Assembly (NCBI RefSeq): GCF_003585765.1
Contig: NZ_CP021235.1
Coordinates: 4,706,771-4,770,770, forward strand
Direction of reading: 5' to 3'
Length of the DNA stretch: 64,000 bases
From: Pontibacter actiniarum
GTDB lineage: Bacteria > Bacteroidota > Bacteroidia > Cytophagales > Hymenobacteraceae
The position numbers and the translations under genes are program-made. The notes beneath the pieces were generated by a model. That model was not told where the DNA came from. It made no database searches and was given only the letters and a program-made list of their open reading frames with translations. Shown here in pieces: positions 1 through 10,449 of this stretch; position 1 is the first letter of the stretch; every line of letters starts with the position of its first letter.

Positions 1-77
1 TGGCCGGAGCTGAACTTGCCTGTGCCTGTAAAGAGGCGGGAGTTAAAAGTTTTATCGGCGATGGTTAGTGGTGTCAT
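1..77 (-). CDS. thiG: Thiazole synthase ThiG, N-terminal fragment
   Basis: The minus strand from base 77 opens with ATG and reads MTPLTIADKTFNSRLFTGTG, then runs off the window edge. A short start of the form L-x-IADKTF-x-SRL-x-x-GTGK is typical of ThiG, which builds the thiazole phosphate of thiamine from deoxyxylulose phosphate, dehydroglycine and the ThiS thiocarboxylate. Its ATG overlaps the thiE stop codon (ATGA), so translation is probably coupled. Only 25 residues are visible. The call rests on this start and on the operon context. Confidence 0.85.
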   Translation of the reverse strand, partial: MTPLTIADKTFNSRLFTGTGKFSSG

Positions 78-718
78 AAGTTGTGCTGGGGTAATGGTTG
101 TAGGTTTTGCATGATTTCAGAAATAGCGGCGGCTCTGTTTGCAGCTTGTGTAATGGCCGAAGAAACCGCAATACCATGTATGCCTGTCGGCATAAGTAGT
201 GGCACATCCTCTGCGGTAATGCCTCCAATAGCTATAATAGGTGTGGTAATGCCAGCTGCTTTGCATTGCTCAAGTATAGCGGCATAGCCTTGCAGGCCAA
301 GTATGGGACTCAGGTTGTCTTTCGTAGTTGTGAAGCGGTAAGGGCCGAGGCCTACATAATCTACTCTTTGCTCCACCAACTGCTGTATGTCCTCAAAAGT
401 ATTGGCCGTGCCTCCAATAATCTTTGTTGGGCCGAGCAGCTTACGAGCTTCTGCCGGTGACATATCCAGCTTACCCAGGTGCACACCGGCTGCACCTACT
501 TCTGCTGCCAAAGCAGGATTATCATTAAGTATAAACGTGCTGCCGTAGTGCCTGCAGATGCTTTTCGTCTGTATCGCGAGGGCCTTCCATACTTCGTAAG
601 GCTGGTTCTTTACGCGCAGTTGCACCCACTTTGCACCGGCTCTGCAGGCAGCCTCGGCAGCCTGTGCATGTGTCAGTTTAGCTGTTTCCTGCGTGATGTA
701 GTGTAGTTTCGAGATCAT
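74..718 (-). CDS. thiE: Thiamine-phosphate synthase ThiE
   Basis: 214 aa, the usual length for ThiE, which joins HMP pyrophosphate to thiazole phosphate to give thiamine phosphate in the cytoplasm. Visible family motifs in order are WVQLRVKN near residue 31, ILNDNPALA near 63, GVHLGKLD near 78, VGLGPYRFTTTK near 122 and IIAIGGI near 160, laid along a TIM barrel. The second motif has Asn where many ThiE proteins have Arg (NDR), a mild deviation. It begins 2 nt after thiD and overlaps thiG by 4 nt, so it is an inner gene of the thi operon. Confidence 0.93.
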   Translation of the reverse strand: MISKLHYITQETAKLTHAQAAEAACRAGAKWVQLRVKNQPYEVWKALAIQTKSICRHYGSTFILNDNPALAAEVGAAGVHLGKLDMSPAEARKLLGPTKIIGGTANTFEDIQQLVEQRVDYVGLGPYRFTTTKDNLSPILGLQGYAAILEQCKAAGITTPIIAIGGITAEDVPLLMPTGIHGIAVSSAITQAANRAAAISEIMQNLQPLPQHNL

Positions 719-720
719 GT

Positions 721-1473
721 TTAAAAATGGTGATAGCCTAACAAAGTGCTATTGCTGTTGAGGAAACGGGTAGTATAATCTTTGGCCTTGCGGCAAGCTT
801 TGTGCAACGGGTAATCTTTCGCCAGTAGTGCCGTGATGGCCGCTGAAAGCACGCAGCCGGAGCCATGCTTGCCTATTTGTACCTGCTGCTTTGGCCGGAA
901 TGGTTTTGCCTCACCTTTATAGTATAAGTAATCATACCCCGGCTTCTCCTGGTTATGCCCTCCCTTTAGCAGCACATGGCAGTGTTGGCTTATTTGTGCG
1001 GCTGCTTCCGGTGCAGGTGTGTCAGGCATTAGTTGTTGCATCTCTAACCAGTTTGGTGTGATCAGGTACAGCTGCTTGCAAAGCTTTTTTAGCTGCTCCG
1101 CCTGCACCTGCTCATGAAAAGTGAAGCCTGCGCTGGCCTTCAGGATCGGGTCCCAAATCAGCTTTGTGTCTGGCGACAGCTTTTGCATCAGCTTAATTAT
1201 CTGCTGCAGTATTTCCATACTTGGCACCAACCCGATTTTAGCAAACGGCACTTTATACTTGCGCAACAATATCGTTAGCTGGCACTCTAGCTGCTCCACG
1301 TTCAGCCAGTCCAACCCTTCAAACTCCGACTCGTGCTGGTAGGTGATAGCGGTGCACACATTAAGTCCCTGCACTTTCAGCGTTTCAAAAGTTTTGATAT
1401 CTGCCGTTAAGCCCGCACCACCGCTAGGATCAAATCCGGCGATGGTGAGGGTATAGGGCCTTTGTTTTGGCAT
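721..1473 (-). CDS. thiD: Hydroxymethylpyrimidine (phosphate) kinase ThiD
   Basis: 250 aa ribokinase-fold enzyme that phosphorylates HMP and HMP-P to HMP-PP, the pyrimidine half of thiamine. The N-terminal GFDPSGGAGLTADIKTFE stretch (residues about 13-30) is the substrate-binding signature. WDPILKASAGF lies mid-protein, and the C-terminal HGSGCVLSAAI forms the anion hole and base region, with GSGC where many family members have GTGC. It follows thiC across a 244-bp gap filled by nested inverted repeats and is followed almost at once by thiE. Confidence 0.92.
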   Translation of the reverse strand: MPKQRPYTLTIAGFDPSGGAGLTADIKTFETLKVQGLNVCTAITYQHESEFEGLDWLNVEQLECQLTILLRKYKVPFAKIGLVPSMEILQQIIKLMQKLSPDTKLIWDPILKASAGFTFHEQVQAEQLKKLCKQLYLITPNWLEMQQLMPDTPAPEAAAQISQHCHVLLKGGHNQEKPGYDYLYYKGEAKPFRPKQQVQIGKHGSGCVLSAAITALLAKDYPLHKACRKAKDYTTRFLNSNSTLLGYHHF

Positions 1474-1560
1474 GTGGTTTATACTTTATTTTGTTACTTT
1501 TTCTACTGCTTTGTGCCTTTCAGAAGTAGAGGCATGAGCTGTAAGAGCGAAAAAACATTC

Positions 1561-1703
1561 ATGCCGCCAGTTTGAGCGCAGCGGTAACTGGTGGTAAAGT
1601 ATGATAACCAGTTTGTAACTGGCATAGGTATGTAAGTAGAGCGCCAGTTACAAACTGGCATCATGCAAAGCCACAAGTTGCGCTAGCGCTAAACTGGCGG
1701 CAT
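1561..1703. repeat. Nested inverted repeat (REP-like) between thiC and thiD
   Basis: An outer pair of 13-bp arms (ATGCCGCCAGTTT at 1561-1573 and its exact complement at 1691-1703) encloses an inner perfect 16-bp pair (CCAGTTTGTAACTGGC at 1608-1623 and its complement at 1643-1658). Each of the four arms is part of a small hairpin sequence. No T-tract follows, so it is not a plain terminator. It lies inside the thi operon, where such structures can protect or terminate mRNA segments. It differs in sequence from the GGCGC/GTGCC hairpins elsewhere in the window. Confidence 0.75.
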
Positions 1704-1717
1704 GTGCAGCCCAGCTA

Positions 1718-3902
<2,185 letters not shown>

Positions 3903-3998
3903 TGTTTGCTCGGGATAGGATGCAGCTAGCACTGGCGCTTACTGGCCGAGCAGAATTAAGAAGAAGTAGGAGGACAGGTGTATATCTCGTCATAACTT

Positions 3999-4082
3999 TT
4001 CCCTTCGTCAGTGCTAACTGTATCAGGTTCAGAGGGTATTTCTCAGTCCGGCCTTTCTGTATTGGCGGCAGGACACCCCTAA
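3999..4082 (-). promoter_or_regulatory. TPP riboswitch (thi box)
   Basis: Read on the minus strand, the segment carries AGGGGTG, then CTGAGA, then ACCCTCTGAACCTGATACAG, then GCACTGACGAAGGGA. These are the conserved P1, J and P3/P4/P5 sequences of the thiamine pyrophosphate riboswitch in the right order. It ends about 97 nt before the thiS start. It should reduce expression of thiS-C-D-E-G when TPP is plentiful. The 3903-3998 spacer presumably holds the expression platform. Confidence 0.93.
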
Positions 4083-4299
4083 AGTGTTGTGCTAAAGGTA
4101 TAAATTTTACTTTATACTTTCCAAATCTATACTTTCCGGCTGCTTAAATTCATGTGATGATAGCTTCATCTGTGGTGCATACTAGGGGAAGTTTAGTGGC
4201 GTTCAAAAACCAGAAGATTCCTTGCAATTGCTGAAGCTATATTTTTATGCTATTTTTAAGTACGAAGCGATTCTAATAACCCAACGGAAATAAAACTAG

Positions 4300-5589
4300 A
4301 TGAAATACCACCCTATCGGACAGGAGCTGTTTATCAACCACCGCCATAACTTTGTAAAACAGCTTAAGCCAGGTGCCATCGCCATCTTCCACTCCAACGA
4401 TGTGATGCCGACAAACGCTGACGGCACCATGCCGTTCCGGCAGAACAGCGACCTTTTCTACCTGTCAGGCATTGACCAGGAGGAAAGCATCCTGGTGCTC
4501 TTCCCCGACAACAAGAATGAAAAGCTGCAGGAGCTGCTGTTTATACGCGAGACCAACGAGCACATCCTCACCTGGGAAGGCTATAAGCTGACGAAGGAGC
4601 AGGCCCGGGAAACATCGGGGATAGCGGCTGTGTACTGGACGCACCAGTTTGAGCAGGTGCTGCACTCGCTTATATTCGAGGCAGAGCGCGTGTACCTGAA
4701 CAGCAACGAGCACCTGCGCGCCGTGGTGGAGGTAGAAACCCGCGATGCCCGCTTTATCAGGAGAATAAAAGAGCTTTACCCGCTGCACAAGTATGAGCGC
4801 AGCGCGCCCATCATGCACCAGCTGCGGGCCGTAAAGTCGGGGCGGGAGGTAGAATTGATTCAGGAGGCCTGCGACATCACCGAAAAAGCCTTCAGAAGAT
4901 TACTTGGCTTTATAAAACCAGGCGTGATGGAGTATGAGATAGAGGCGGAACTGTACCATGAGTTTCTGCGCAACCGCTCCCGCGGTCCGGCCTACGCGCC
5001 TATTATCGCCTCCGGCGAAAATGCCTGCATCCTGCATTATGTAGAAAACAGCCGCGAGTGCAAAGACGGTGACCTGGTGCTGATGGATTTCGGCGCGGAG
5101 TACGCCAACTACGCAGCAGACTTAACCCGTACCGTGCCGGTAAGCGGCAAGTTTACCAAGCGCCAGCGCGAGGTGTACGACTCGGTGCTGACAGTGATGA
5201 AAGCGGCGACCCGCATGCTGGTGCCCGGCAACACGCTGGACCAGTACCACAAATTTGTGGGCACCGTGATGGAGAATGAGCTCATCAAGCTCGGGCTCCT
5301 GAACGAGAGCGACGTGCGCAACCAGGACCCGGAGCGGCCACTTTATAAAAAGTACTTTATGCACGGCACCTCGCACCACCTGGGGCTGGATGTGCATGAT
5401 GTGGGCAACCGCTTTCGGCCGTTTGAGGAGGGGATGGTCTTTACCTGCGAGCCCGGCATCTACATTTGGGAGGAAGGTATCGGCATCCGGCTGGAGAACG
5501 ATATCCTCATCACGCACAACGGGCCGAAAGACCTGATGGAAAACATTCCGATAGAGGCCGACGATATTGAGCGGCTAATGGGCAAATAA
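4300..5589 (+). CDS. pepP: Xaa-Pro aminopeptidase (aminopeptidase P)
   Basis: 429 aa M24-family metallopeptidase that removes an N-terminal residue preceding proline. An N-terminal creatinase-type domain (about 1-170) is followed by the pita-bread catalytic domain. The five metal ligands are visible: D263 (VLMDFG), D274 (AADLTRT), H359 (GTSHHLGL), E384 (CEPGIY) and E399 (RLEND), and the DVHDVG segment follows. The length matches PepP. No signal peptide is seen, so it is cytoplasmic. It is divergent from the thi operon and is followed by its own terminator. Confidence 0.93.
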   Translation: MKYHPIGQELFINHRHNFVKQLKPGAIAIFHSNDVMPTNADGTMPFRQNSDLFYLSGIDQEESILVLFPDNKNEKLQELLFIRETNEHILTWEGYKLTKEQARETSGIAAVYWTHQFEQVLHSLIFEAERVYLNSNEHLRAVVEVETRDARFIRRIKELYPLHKYERSAPIMHQLRAVKSGREVELIQEACDITEKAFRRLLGFIKPGVMEYEIEAELYHEFLRNRSRGPAYAPIIASGENACILHYVENSRECKDGDLVLMDFGAEYANYAADLTRTVPVSGKFTKRQREVYDSVLTVMKAATRMLVPGNTLDQYHKFVGTVMENELIKLGLLNESDVRNQDPERPLYKKYFMHGTSHHLGLDVHDVGNRFRPFEEGMVFTCEPGIYIWEEGIGIRLENDILITHNGPKDLMENIPIEADDIERLMGK

Positions 5590-5621
5590 CGGTATTTGTA
5601 AGAAAACAGCCAGAGGCGAAG

Positions 5622-5653
5622 GGTTGTCGGGATATTACCGGCAACCTTTTTTA
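5622..5653 (+). terminator. Rho-independent terminator after pepP
   Basis: GGTTGTCGG, a 7-nt loop, CCGGCAACC, then TTTTTT. The 9-bp stem (one G-T pair) lies 32 nt after the pepP stop. Confidence 0.8.
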
Positions 5654-5974
5654 TTGTGCTTACACTAAATTTATTGCCCTTGCATCAAAATATTTTTCAG
5701 AGTAAAACCTTGCACGGTAGTTTCAGTTTGAAGTATAGAGCACACGGGGCCGGCGCTTTCCTGCTGCAAAGAAGTGCAATTTAGCGCCTGTCTCACAGTG
5801 CACTATGTTCAACCGAATTGCTTCTTGTGCCTATGATTCACTACTACCAATCTATAAAGAGGCGTGCCGGGGTACTAGTTGGGTGCCCCGTGATGGGTTT
5901 ATTTTTTCAGGAAGAAACAAACTCGTTTTGAAACATGCACGTATTGTCATATCAACATATACTTTGTAGAAATT
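5654..5974. other. Intergenic region before the OmpA-like gene
   Basis: About 320 bp without a coding frame. It holds two AAGTATA/TATACTT heptamers (5731-5737 and 5958-5964); the second ends 10 nt before the ompA-like start codon. It is AT-rich just upstream of the gene and presumably carries its promoter, but no exact TAnnTTTG box could be fixed. No RNA gene was recognised. Confidence 0.5.
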
Positions 5975-7453
5975 ATGCGAACACAACTATCAAACTTTAG
6001 TAGACTCGCTTTCGCGCTCGTGTTCTTGCTTATGGCAAGCCCCGGATTATTTGCGCAAAGCTCTGATCAAAAGACAAACCTTCAAATATACGGGAGTGCC
6101 TTGCAGTATAAAGGCGATATAACAGGCGATGATGGCTTCAGTGACCTTGAGTGGGGTGGGGGCATCTCCTTGAACCGCTATTTGAGCCCATCTTTTGATG
6201 CAGGCCTGCACCTGACTTATGGTAGCACGGAAGACAAAGGCGAAGGGACTTATTCCGGTTCCTCTTTCGACGCACAAATGGGTACCGTTATGCTGGGCCT
6301 GCGCCTGAAAATGTATGGTACTATCCTGAAGGAGGATGCCTTTATCGGCCCTTACCTGCAGGTAGCAGGTGGCGGCGCCTGGGCTAAAACCGATGCCAAT
6401 GCCCCTGCCGGAGGTCCTGCCGTGCATAACGACGATAAGTTCTTTACCATGGCTGGTAGAGCCGGAGCCGGTATCCGTTTCCGTTTCTCAGATGCCGTGA
6501 GCGCTTTCGTGGAGACCAACTACATGATTATGGGCCAGGATAAAATTGACGGCTACGATGTAGGGGATAACGACCAGTTCCTGATGCACAACGTGGGCCT
6601 TGGCTTTAGCCTCGGTAAGGCGAAAGACACAGACATGGACGGTGTGCCGGACAGAAGAGACGACTGCCCTGACACCCCGACCGGCGTGCAGGTGGACAAG
6701 AACGGCTGCCCTGTTGACACAGACGGTGACGGTGTGCCGGATTACCAGGATGAGTGTCCGTCAGAGGCTGGCGTAGCCAACCTGAACGGCTGCCCTGACA
6801 GAGACGGCGACGGTATTGCCGACAAGAATGACCAGTGCCCTGACGAAGCAGGTACTGCTGCTACAAACGGTTGCCCTGACGCAGACAACGACGGCGTGGC
6901 TGATGCCAACGACAACTGCCCTGATACGCCGGCCGGCGTGCAAGTGGGTGCCGACGGTTGCCCTGTAGATTCAGACGGTGACGGTGTGCCGGATAACGAA
7001 GATGCCTGCCCTAACTCTGCCGGTACTGCCGCTACAAAAGGCTGCCCTGAGCTGGATGAGGCTACTCTGAAGCTGATCGACGAGAAAGTGCGCTTCGAGT
7101 TTGACAAGGCACGTGTACAGGATGCCTACAAGCAACTGCTTGACAGCGTAATTGTGGCCCTGCAGAAATACCCTGACCACGTACTGCTGATCAAAGGCCA
7201 CGCTGACTTCATCGGTAGCGAGGAGTACAACCAGGCACTGTCTGAGCGCAGAGCTGAGGCTGTGAAGGAGTACCTGATACAGCAAGGCGTACAGAACCCG
7301 GACAGACTGGTAACCAAAGGCTACGGTGAGACCCAGCCGCTGGTGAAAGTTAACGAGCGCCTGTCCAGACGCAGAACCGAGACTGCCCGTAGGATAAACC
7401 GTAGGGTAGGGTTCGAGCTCAACACGCCGGACTTGCAGCTGAATATGGAATAA
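5975..7453 (+). CDS. OmpA-family outer membrane protein with TSP3 repeats
   Basis: 492 aa. A signal peptide (about 1-27, ending LFAQ) is followed by a beta-barrel-like region (to about 210). Residues about 216-358 form a calcium-binding thrombospondin type 3 block with recurring DxDxDGVPD and CPD motifs and paired cysteines. A C-terminal OmpA peptidoglycan-binding domain (about 365-480) contains FEFDKA, GHADFIGSEEYN and LSERRAEAVKEYL. It likely links outer membrane and peptidoglycan. It is a single-gene unit closed by a strong hairpin. No AAGTATA heptamer occurs in it, which fits a highly expressed gene. This domain layout is common in Bacteroidota. Confidence 0.92.
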   Translation: MRTQLSNFSRLAFALVFLLMASPGLFAQSSDQKTNLQIYGSALQYKGDITGDDGFSDLEWGGGISLNRYLSPSFDAGLHLTYGSTEDKGEGTYSGSSFDAQMGTVMLGLRLKMYGTILKEDAFIGPYLQVAGGGAWAKTDANAPAGGPAVHNDDKFFTMAGRAGAGIRFRFSDAVSAFVETNYMIMGQDKIDGYDVGDNDQFLMHNVGLGFSLGKAKDTDMDGVPDRRDDCPDTPTGVQVDKNGCPVDTDGDGVPDYQDECPSEAGVANLNGCPDRDGDGIADKNDQCPDEAGTAATNGCPDADNDGVADANDNCPDTPAGVQVGADGCPVDSDGDGVPDNEDACPNSAGTAATKGCPELDEATLKLIDEKVRFEFDKARVQDAYKQLLDSVIVALQKYPDHVLLIKGHADFIGSEEYNQALSERRAEAVKEYLIQQGVQNPDRLVTKGYGETQPLVKVNERLSRRRTETARRINRRVGFELNTPDLQLNME

Positions 7454-7476
7454 AGAAGTAATAACAGACACTATGT

Positions 7477-7516
7477 AAAAAGCGCTGCAGGCAAATGCCT
7501 GCAGCGCTTTTTTTTA
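7477..7516. terminator. Bidirectional terminator between the OmpA-like gene and the LLM gene
   Basis: AAAAAGCGCTGCAGGCA, a 2-nt loop, its exact complement, then T8. The perfect arms of about 17 bp with A and T tracts on opposite sides suit the two convergent genes. Confidence 0.85.
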
Positions 7517-7650
7517 TGGAAACCGCCCGCGCACAGCAGGGGGAAGGCTGGGGCAGCGCAACGCCTTCGGGGTGGCTAACGCCTGAAACCAAGAAAGGCA
7601 AGCCCAACTGGCCTGCCCTTCCTGAAAATCAACGTTCACTGCAACTTTAA

Positions 7651-8694
7651 TCAGGTGGCAGTTGCGGCCACACTTTGCTCTTCCAGTTCAAACGCCTCTG
7701 CCAACAGCTCATAGGAGCGCAGGCGGTCTTCAAAGCTGTGCGTAATGGTTACCACAACCAGCTCCTCCACGCCATACTGTGCGGCTAAGGCTTCCAGCTG
7801 CTGTTTTACCTGCTCTTTTGTGCCACTAACCACTCGCTGGCGGTTAAAGGAGATGCGCTGCTGCTCGGCCTCGGAATACTGTTGCTTCTGCACGTCCTCA
7901 TAAGGCGGCACACCGGCGCTGATCCCCTTCTCGATGCGCAGCATCAGGAGGTCCATCGTGCTTTGCAGTTCCTGCGCCTTTTCCGCTGTATCGGCGCAGA
8001 GCACAAAAACGCCCACATTGGCCGCTGGCTCTTGTAAGAAGGCAGAGGACTCAAAATGATCTTTGTAGGCCTGTACCATTTTGGGCCCGCCGACAGGGTT
8101 TATGAAATGGGCAAAGGAGAAGGCAAAGCCGAAGTGCGCGGCAAACAGGCCGCTTTGCCCGCTGCTGCTCAGCATCCACACCGGTGGAACGGAGGGAGCC
8201 ACAGGTGTCGCGCGTATCTTCTCGGTGACGTCTCCGGGCTCGAAGGTGTCGTGCAGGTAATGCCCCAGGTCCTTGAGCTGCTGCATAAAAGCCGCTTCGT
8301 TGAAGTCGTTGTAAGGGTTCAGGGCGGCGGCCGTCAGCCTGTCGGTGCCCGGGGCGCGGCCGAGCCCGAGGTCTATGCGGCCGGGGTAAAGCGTTTCCAG
8401 CATCTTAAAGTTCTCCGCCACTTTCAGGGCGCTGTAGTGGGGCAGCATCACGCCGCCGGAGCCCAGGCGTATACGTTTGGTTTGCGCTGCCAGGTGGGCA
8501 ATCAGCACTTCGGGCGTGGAGCCGGCCAGGGCGCGGGTGTTATGGTGCTCCGACACCCAAAAGCGGGTGTAGCCCCACTTCTCCGTCATCTGGGCCAGCG
8601 ATACTGTTTCCTTTATAGCTTGTTGGGCGCTGCCATGCTTCCTGACCGGAGACTGGTCCAGCACGCTTAGGCGAAGGTTCTTTGGTGTGCTCAT
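7651..8694 (-). CDS. LLM-class flavin-dependent oxidoreductase
   Basis: 347 aa luciferase-like TIM-barrel protein. LSVLDQSPV at the start, FWVSEHHN near residue 45, RIRLGSGGVMLPHY near 75 and RIDLGLGRAPGTDR near 107 are typical of the MsnO8/YhbW-type LLM subfamily, which binds reduced FMN or F420-like flavins. The substrate cannot be read from the sequence. It is probably monocistronic and is convergent with the OmpA-like gene. No signal peptide, so it is cytoplasmic. Confidence 0.88.
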   Translation of the reverse strand: MSTPKNLRLSVLDQSPVRKHGSAQQAIKETVSLAQMTEKWGYTRFWVSEHHNTRALAGSTPEVLIAHLAAQTKRIRLGSGGVMLPHYSALKVAENFKMLETLYPGRIDLGLGRAPGTDRLTAAALNPYNDFNEAAFMQQLKDLGHYLHDTFEPGDVTEKIRATPVAPSVPPVWMLSSSGQSGLFAAHFGFAFSFAHFINPVGGPKMVQAYKDHFESSAFLQEPAANVGVFVLCADTAEKAQELQSTMDLLMLRIEKGISAGVPPYEDVQKQQYSEAEQQRISFNRQRVVSGTKEQVKQQLEALAAQYGVEELVVVTITHSFEDRLRSYELLAEAFELEEQSVAATAT

Positions 8695-8792
8695 GGGCTA
8701 GGTTGTACTTTGTGTGTTATAACAGGGAGATGAGTCCATTGTTTTAAACTCTCCTTATACCTGTTCAGGCACGTAAAAGTGGTGCTAAAAAG

Positions 8793-8827
8793 TTAGGCCA
8801 GTTTTCCCGGCTGGAAAACTGGCCTAA
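8793..8827. repeat. Perfect 13-bp inverted repeat
   Basis: TTAGGCCAGTTTT at 8793-8805 and its exact complement at 8815-8827, with a 9-nt loop. It sits 99 bp upstream of the LLM gene and about 150 bp beyond the 3' end of the next gene, and has no T-tract. It is more likely a REP-like palindrome than a terminator. The arm shares CCAGTTT with the thiC-thiD element. Confidence 0.6.
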
Positions 8828-8974
8828 TGCACATTAAGAACTTAATCTATTATATACTTCACACTAAACTTTTTCAATTATTGGCTAGCTGGCCGGTGTA
8901 TTTTTCCCAATTTTGGAAAGTGATTTACTAGCCAACCTGCGCTTTTTACCAGCTTCCGGCTGTGCAGGTGCTGC

Positions 8975-9346
8975 CTACTTGGTAGCGGAAACGGTTACTT
9001 TATTCAGAAAGCTGATGATCTGATCTTCATGCAGCACCTTGGCCAATTCGGCGCAATAGCGCTTGTCCAGCTCCTGCTTTCTTACCTCAACCATGGCAGC
9101 GTTCCCCATCATGGCCGTGTTAATTGTCTCTAATTCTTGCTTATACTGCGCCTGAAGGTCCAGGAGCTGCTCATACTGGTTGTCTTTCAGCTTCAACTCG
9201 CGAACCTCGCTACGCGTAACCTCCTTGTGCAACAGGGTCACCACTTTGCTCTGGTTGGTAAGTACAGGGTTGCTGGCTGCCTGTGCTACGGATATTGTTG
9301 CTGCAAAAGTGAAGATAATTAGTGTTACTGTTATAAGCCTGTTCAT
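8975..9346 (-). CDS. Small secreted protein of unknown function
   Basis: 123 aa. A clear signal peptide (MNRLITVTLIIFTFAATISVAQA, cleavage near residue 23) is followed by a charged, mostly helical mature part of about 100 residues with one Cys (YCAELAKVL). The spacing of its Leu and Arg/Lys/Glu residues resembles small periplasmic helical proteins of the Spy/CpxP kind, but no diagnostic LTxxQ motif is seen, so this is only a structural likeness. It stands alone between a REP-like palindrome and the pyrB terminator. Confidence 0.7.
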   Translation of the reverse strand: MNRLITVTLIIFTFAATISVAQAASNPVLTNQSKVVTLLHKEVTRSEVRELKLKDNQYEQLLDLQAQYKQELETINTAMMGNAAMVEVRKQELDKRYCAELAKVLHEDQIISFLNKVTVSATK

Positions 9347-9407
9347 TGGTTTGGTTTTATATGTATATATAGTTGTATTTATACATTACCAATTGCCGTG
9401 CCAGAAA

Positions 9408-9442
9408 CAAAAAACCGCCCTTGCATCACAAAGGGCGGTTTA
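9408..9442 (-). terminator. Terminator after pyrB
   Basis: On the minus strand AAACCGCCCTT, a loop of about 9 nt, AAGGGCGGTT, then a T run. It lies about 75 nt after the pyrB stop. Confidence 0.82.
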
Positions 9443-9514
9443 GTATGATTTAGTTAAATAATTGTATTCTAAAAAATGGAATAACATAGCGTGTGTTTTC
9501 TCTTTTTGGGAAAG

Positions 9515-10438
9515 CTATCCTTTCTGAGCCAGAAGGTAGAGTACAGCCATGCGCACCGCCACCCCGTTCTCCACCTGGTTCAGGATAATGGAGTGGTGAG
9601 AGTCGGCGGCATCAGAGCTGAGTTCCACACCACGGTTAATAGGGCCGGGGTGCATCAGCACAATCTCCTTATTCAGGCTGTCCAGCATCTTTTTGTCTAT
9701 GCCGTAGTAGAGGGTGTACTCGCGCAGCGACGGGAAGTACTTCATTTGCTGGCGCTCCAGCTGGATGCGCAACACGTTTGCCACATCGCACCAGGCCAGG
9801 GCCTTGCGCACATCCGTCTCTACCTTCACCCCGAGCTCTTTGATGTACTTTGGCAGCAGCGTGATCGGTCCGCAAACCATTACCTCGGCCCCCTGCTTCT
9901 GCAGTGCGAAGATGTTAGACAGCGCCACGCGCGAGTGCAGGATATCGCCAATGATCACCACCTTTTTGCCTGCCACTTCTCCCAGCCTTTCCCTGATGGA
10001 GAAAGAGTCGAGCAGGGCCTGGGTCGGGTGCTCGTGGGTGCCGTCGCCGGCGTTCACGATGTTGGCCGGAATGTGCTTGCTCAGGAAGTGCGGCGCGCCG
10101 GGGCTGGAGTGGCGCATCACAATCATGTCCACCTTCATGGCCAGGATGTTGTTCACGGTGTCGAGCAGGGTCTCGCCTTTTTTAACGGAGCTGCTGCTGC
10201 TGCTGAAGTTGATCACATCGGCAGAGAGCCGCTTCTCGGCCAGCTCAAACGACAGCCTGGTGCGCGTGGAGTTCTCGAAGAACACGTTGGCGATGGTGAT
10301 ATCGCGCAGCGAAGGCACTTTCTTGATGGGCCTGTTCAGGACATCCTTAAAATTGTCTGCTGTCTCAAAAATGAGTTGGATGTCTTGCGGGGTAATGTCT
10401 TTGATGCCTAACAGGTGCCGGACGCTGAGCTCTTGCAT
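9515..10438 (-). CDS. pyrB: Aspartate carbamoyltransferase, catalytic chain
   Basis: 307 aa, the standard length. It condenses carbamoyl phosphate with aspartate in the first committed pyrimidine step. The carbamoyl-phosphate motif STRTR is at residues 57-61 (FFENSTRTRLSFELA), the 80s-loop Lys lies in SSVKKGE (about 86-87), HPTQ is at 137-140, and HPGPINRG follows near the C-terminus. It begins 11 nt after pyrR, so the two are one operon. No pyrI regulatory chain is seen nearby. Confidence 0.96.
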   Translation of the reverse strand: MQELSVRHLLGIKDITPQDIQLIFETADNFKDVLNRPIKKVPSLRDITIANVFFENSTRTRLSFELAEKRLSADVINFSSSSSSVKKGETLLDTVNNILAMKVDMIVMRHSSPGAPHFLSKHIPANIVNAGDGTHEHPTQALLDSFSIRERLGEVAGKKVVIIGDILHSRVALSNIFALQKQGAEVMVCGPITLLPKYIKELGVKVETDVRKALAWCDVANVLRIQLERQQMKYFPSLREYTLYYGIDKKMLDSLNKEIVLMHPGPINRGVELSSDAADSHHSIILNQVENGVAVRMAVLYLLAQKG

Positions 10439-10449
10439 GGGAGAATGGT

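Noticed and set aside
5958..5964. AAGTATA/TATACTT as a promoter -7 box
   Set aside because: A few sites lie near starts, but most are inside genes in either orientation, and it does not match TAnnTTTG.
6624..7050. Tandem DNA repeat in the OmpA-like gene
   Set aside because: It is the TSP3 protein repeat block and is explained by the coding frame.
9491..10411. 306-aa open frame on the + strand opposite pyrB
   Set aside because: It lies fully over pyrB, has no family features, and its His/Val/Gln/Arg-rich sequence is what a reverse-complement shadow of a GC-rich gene gives.
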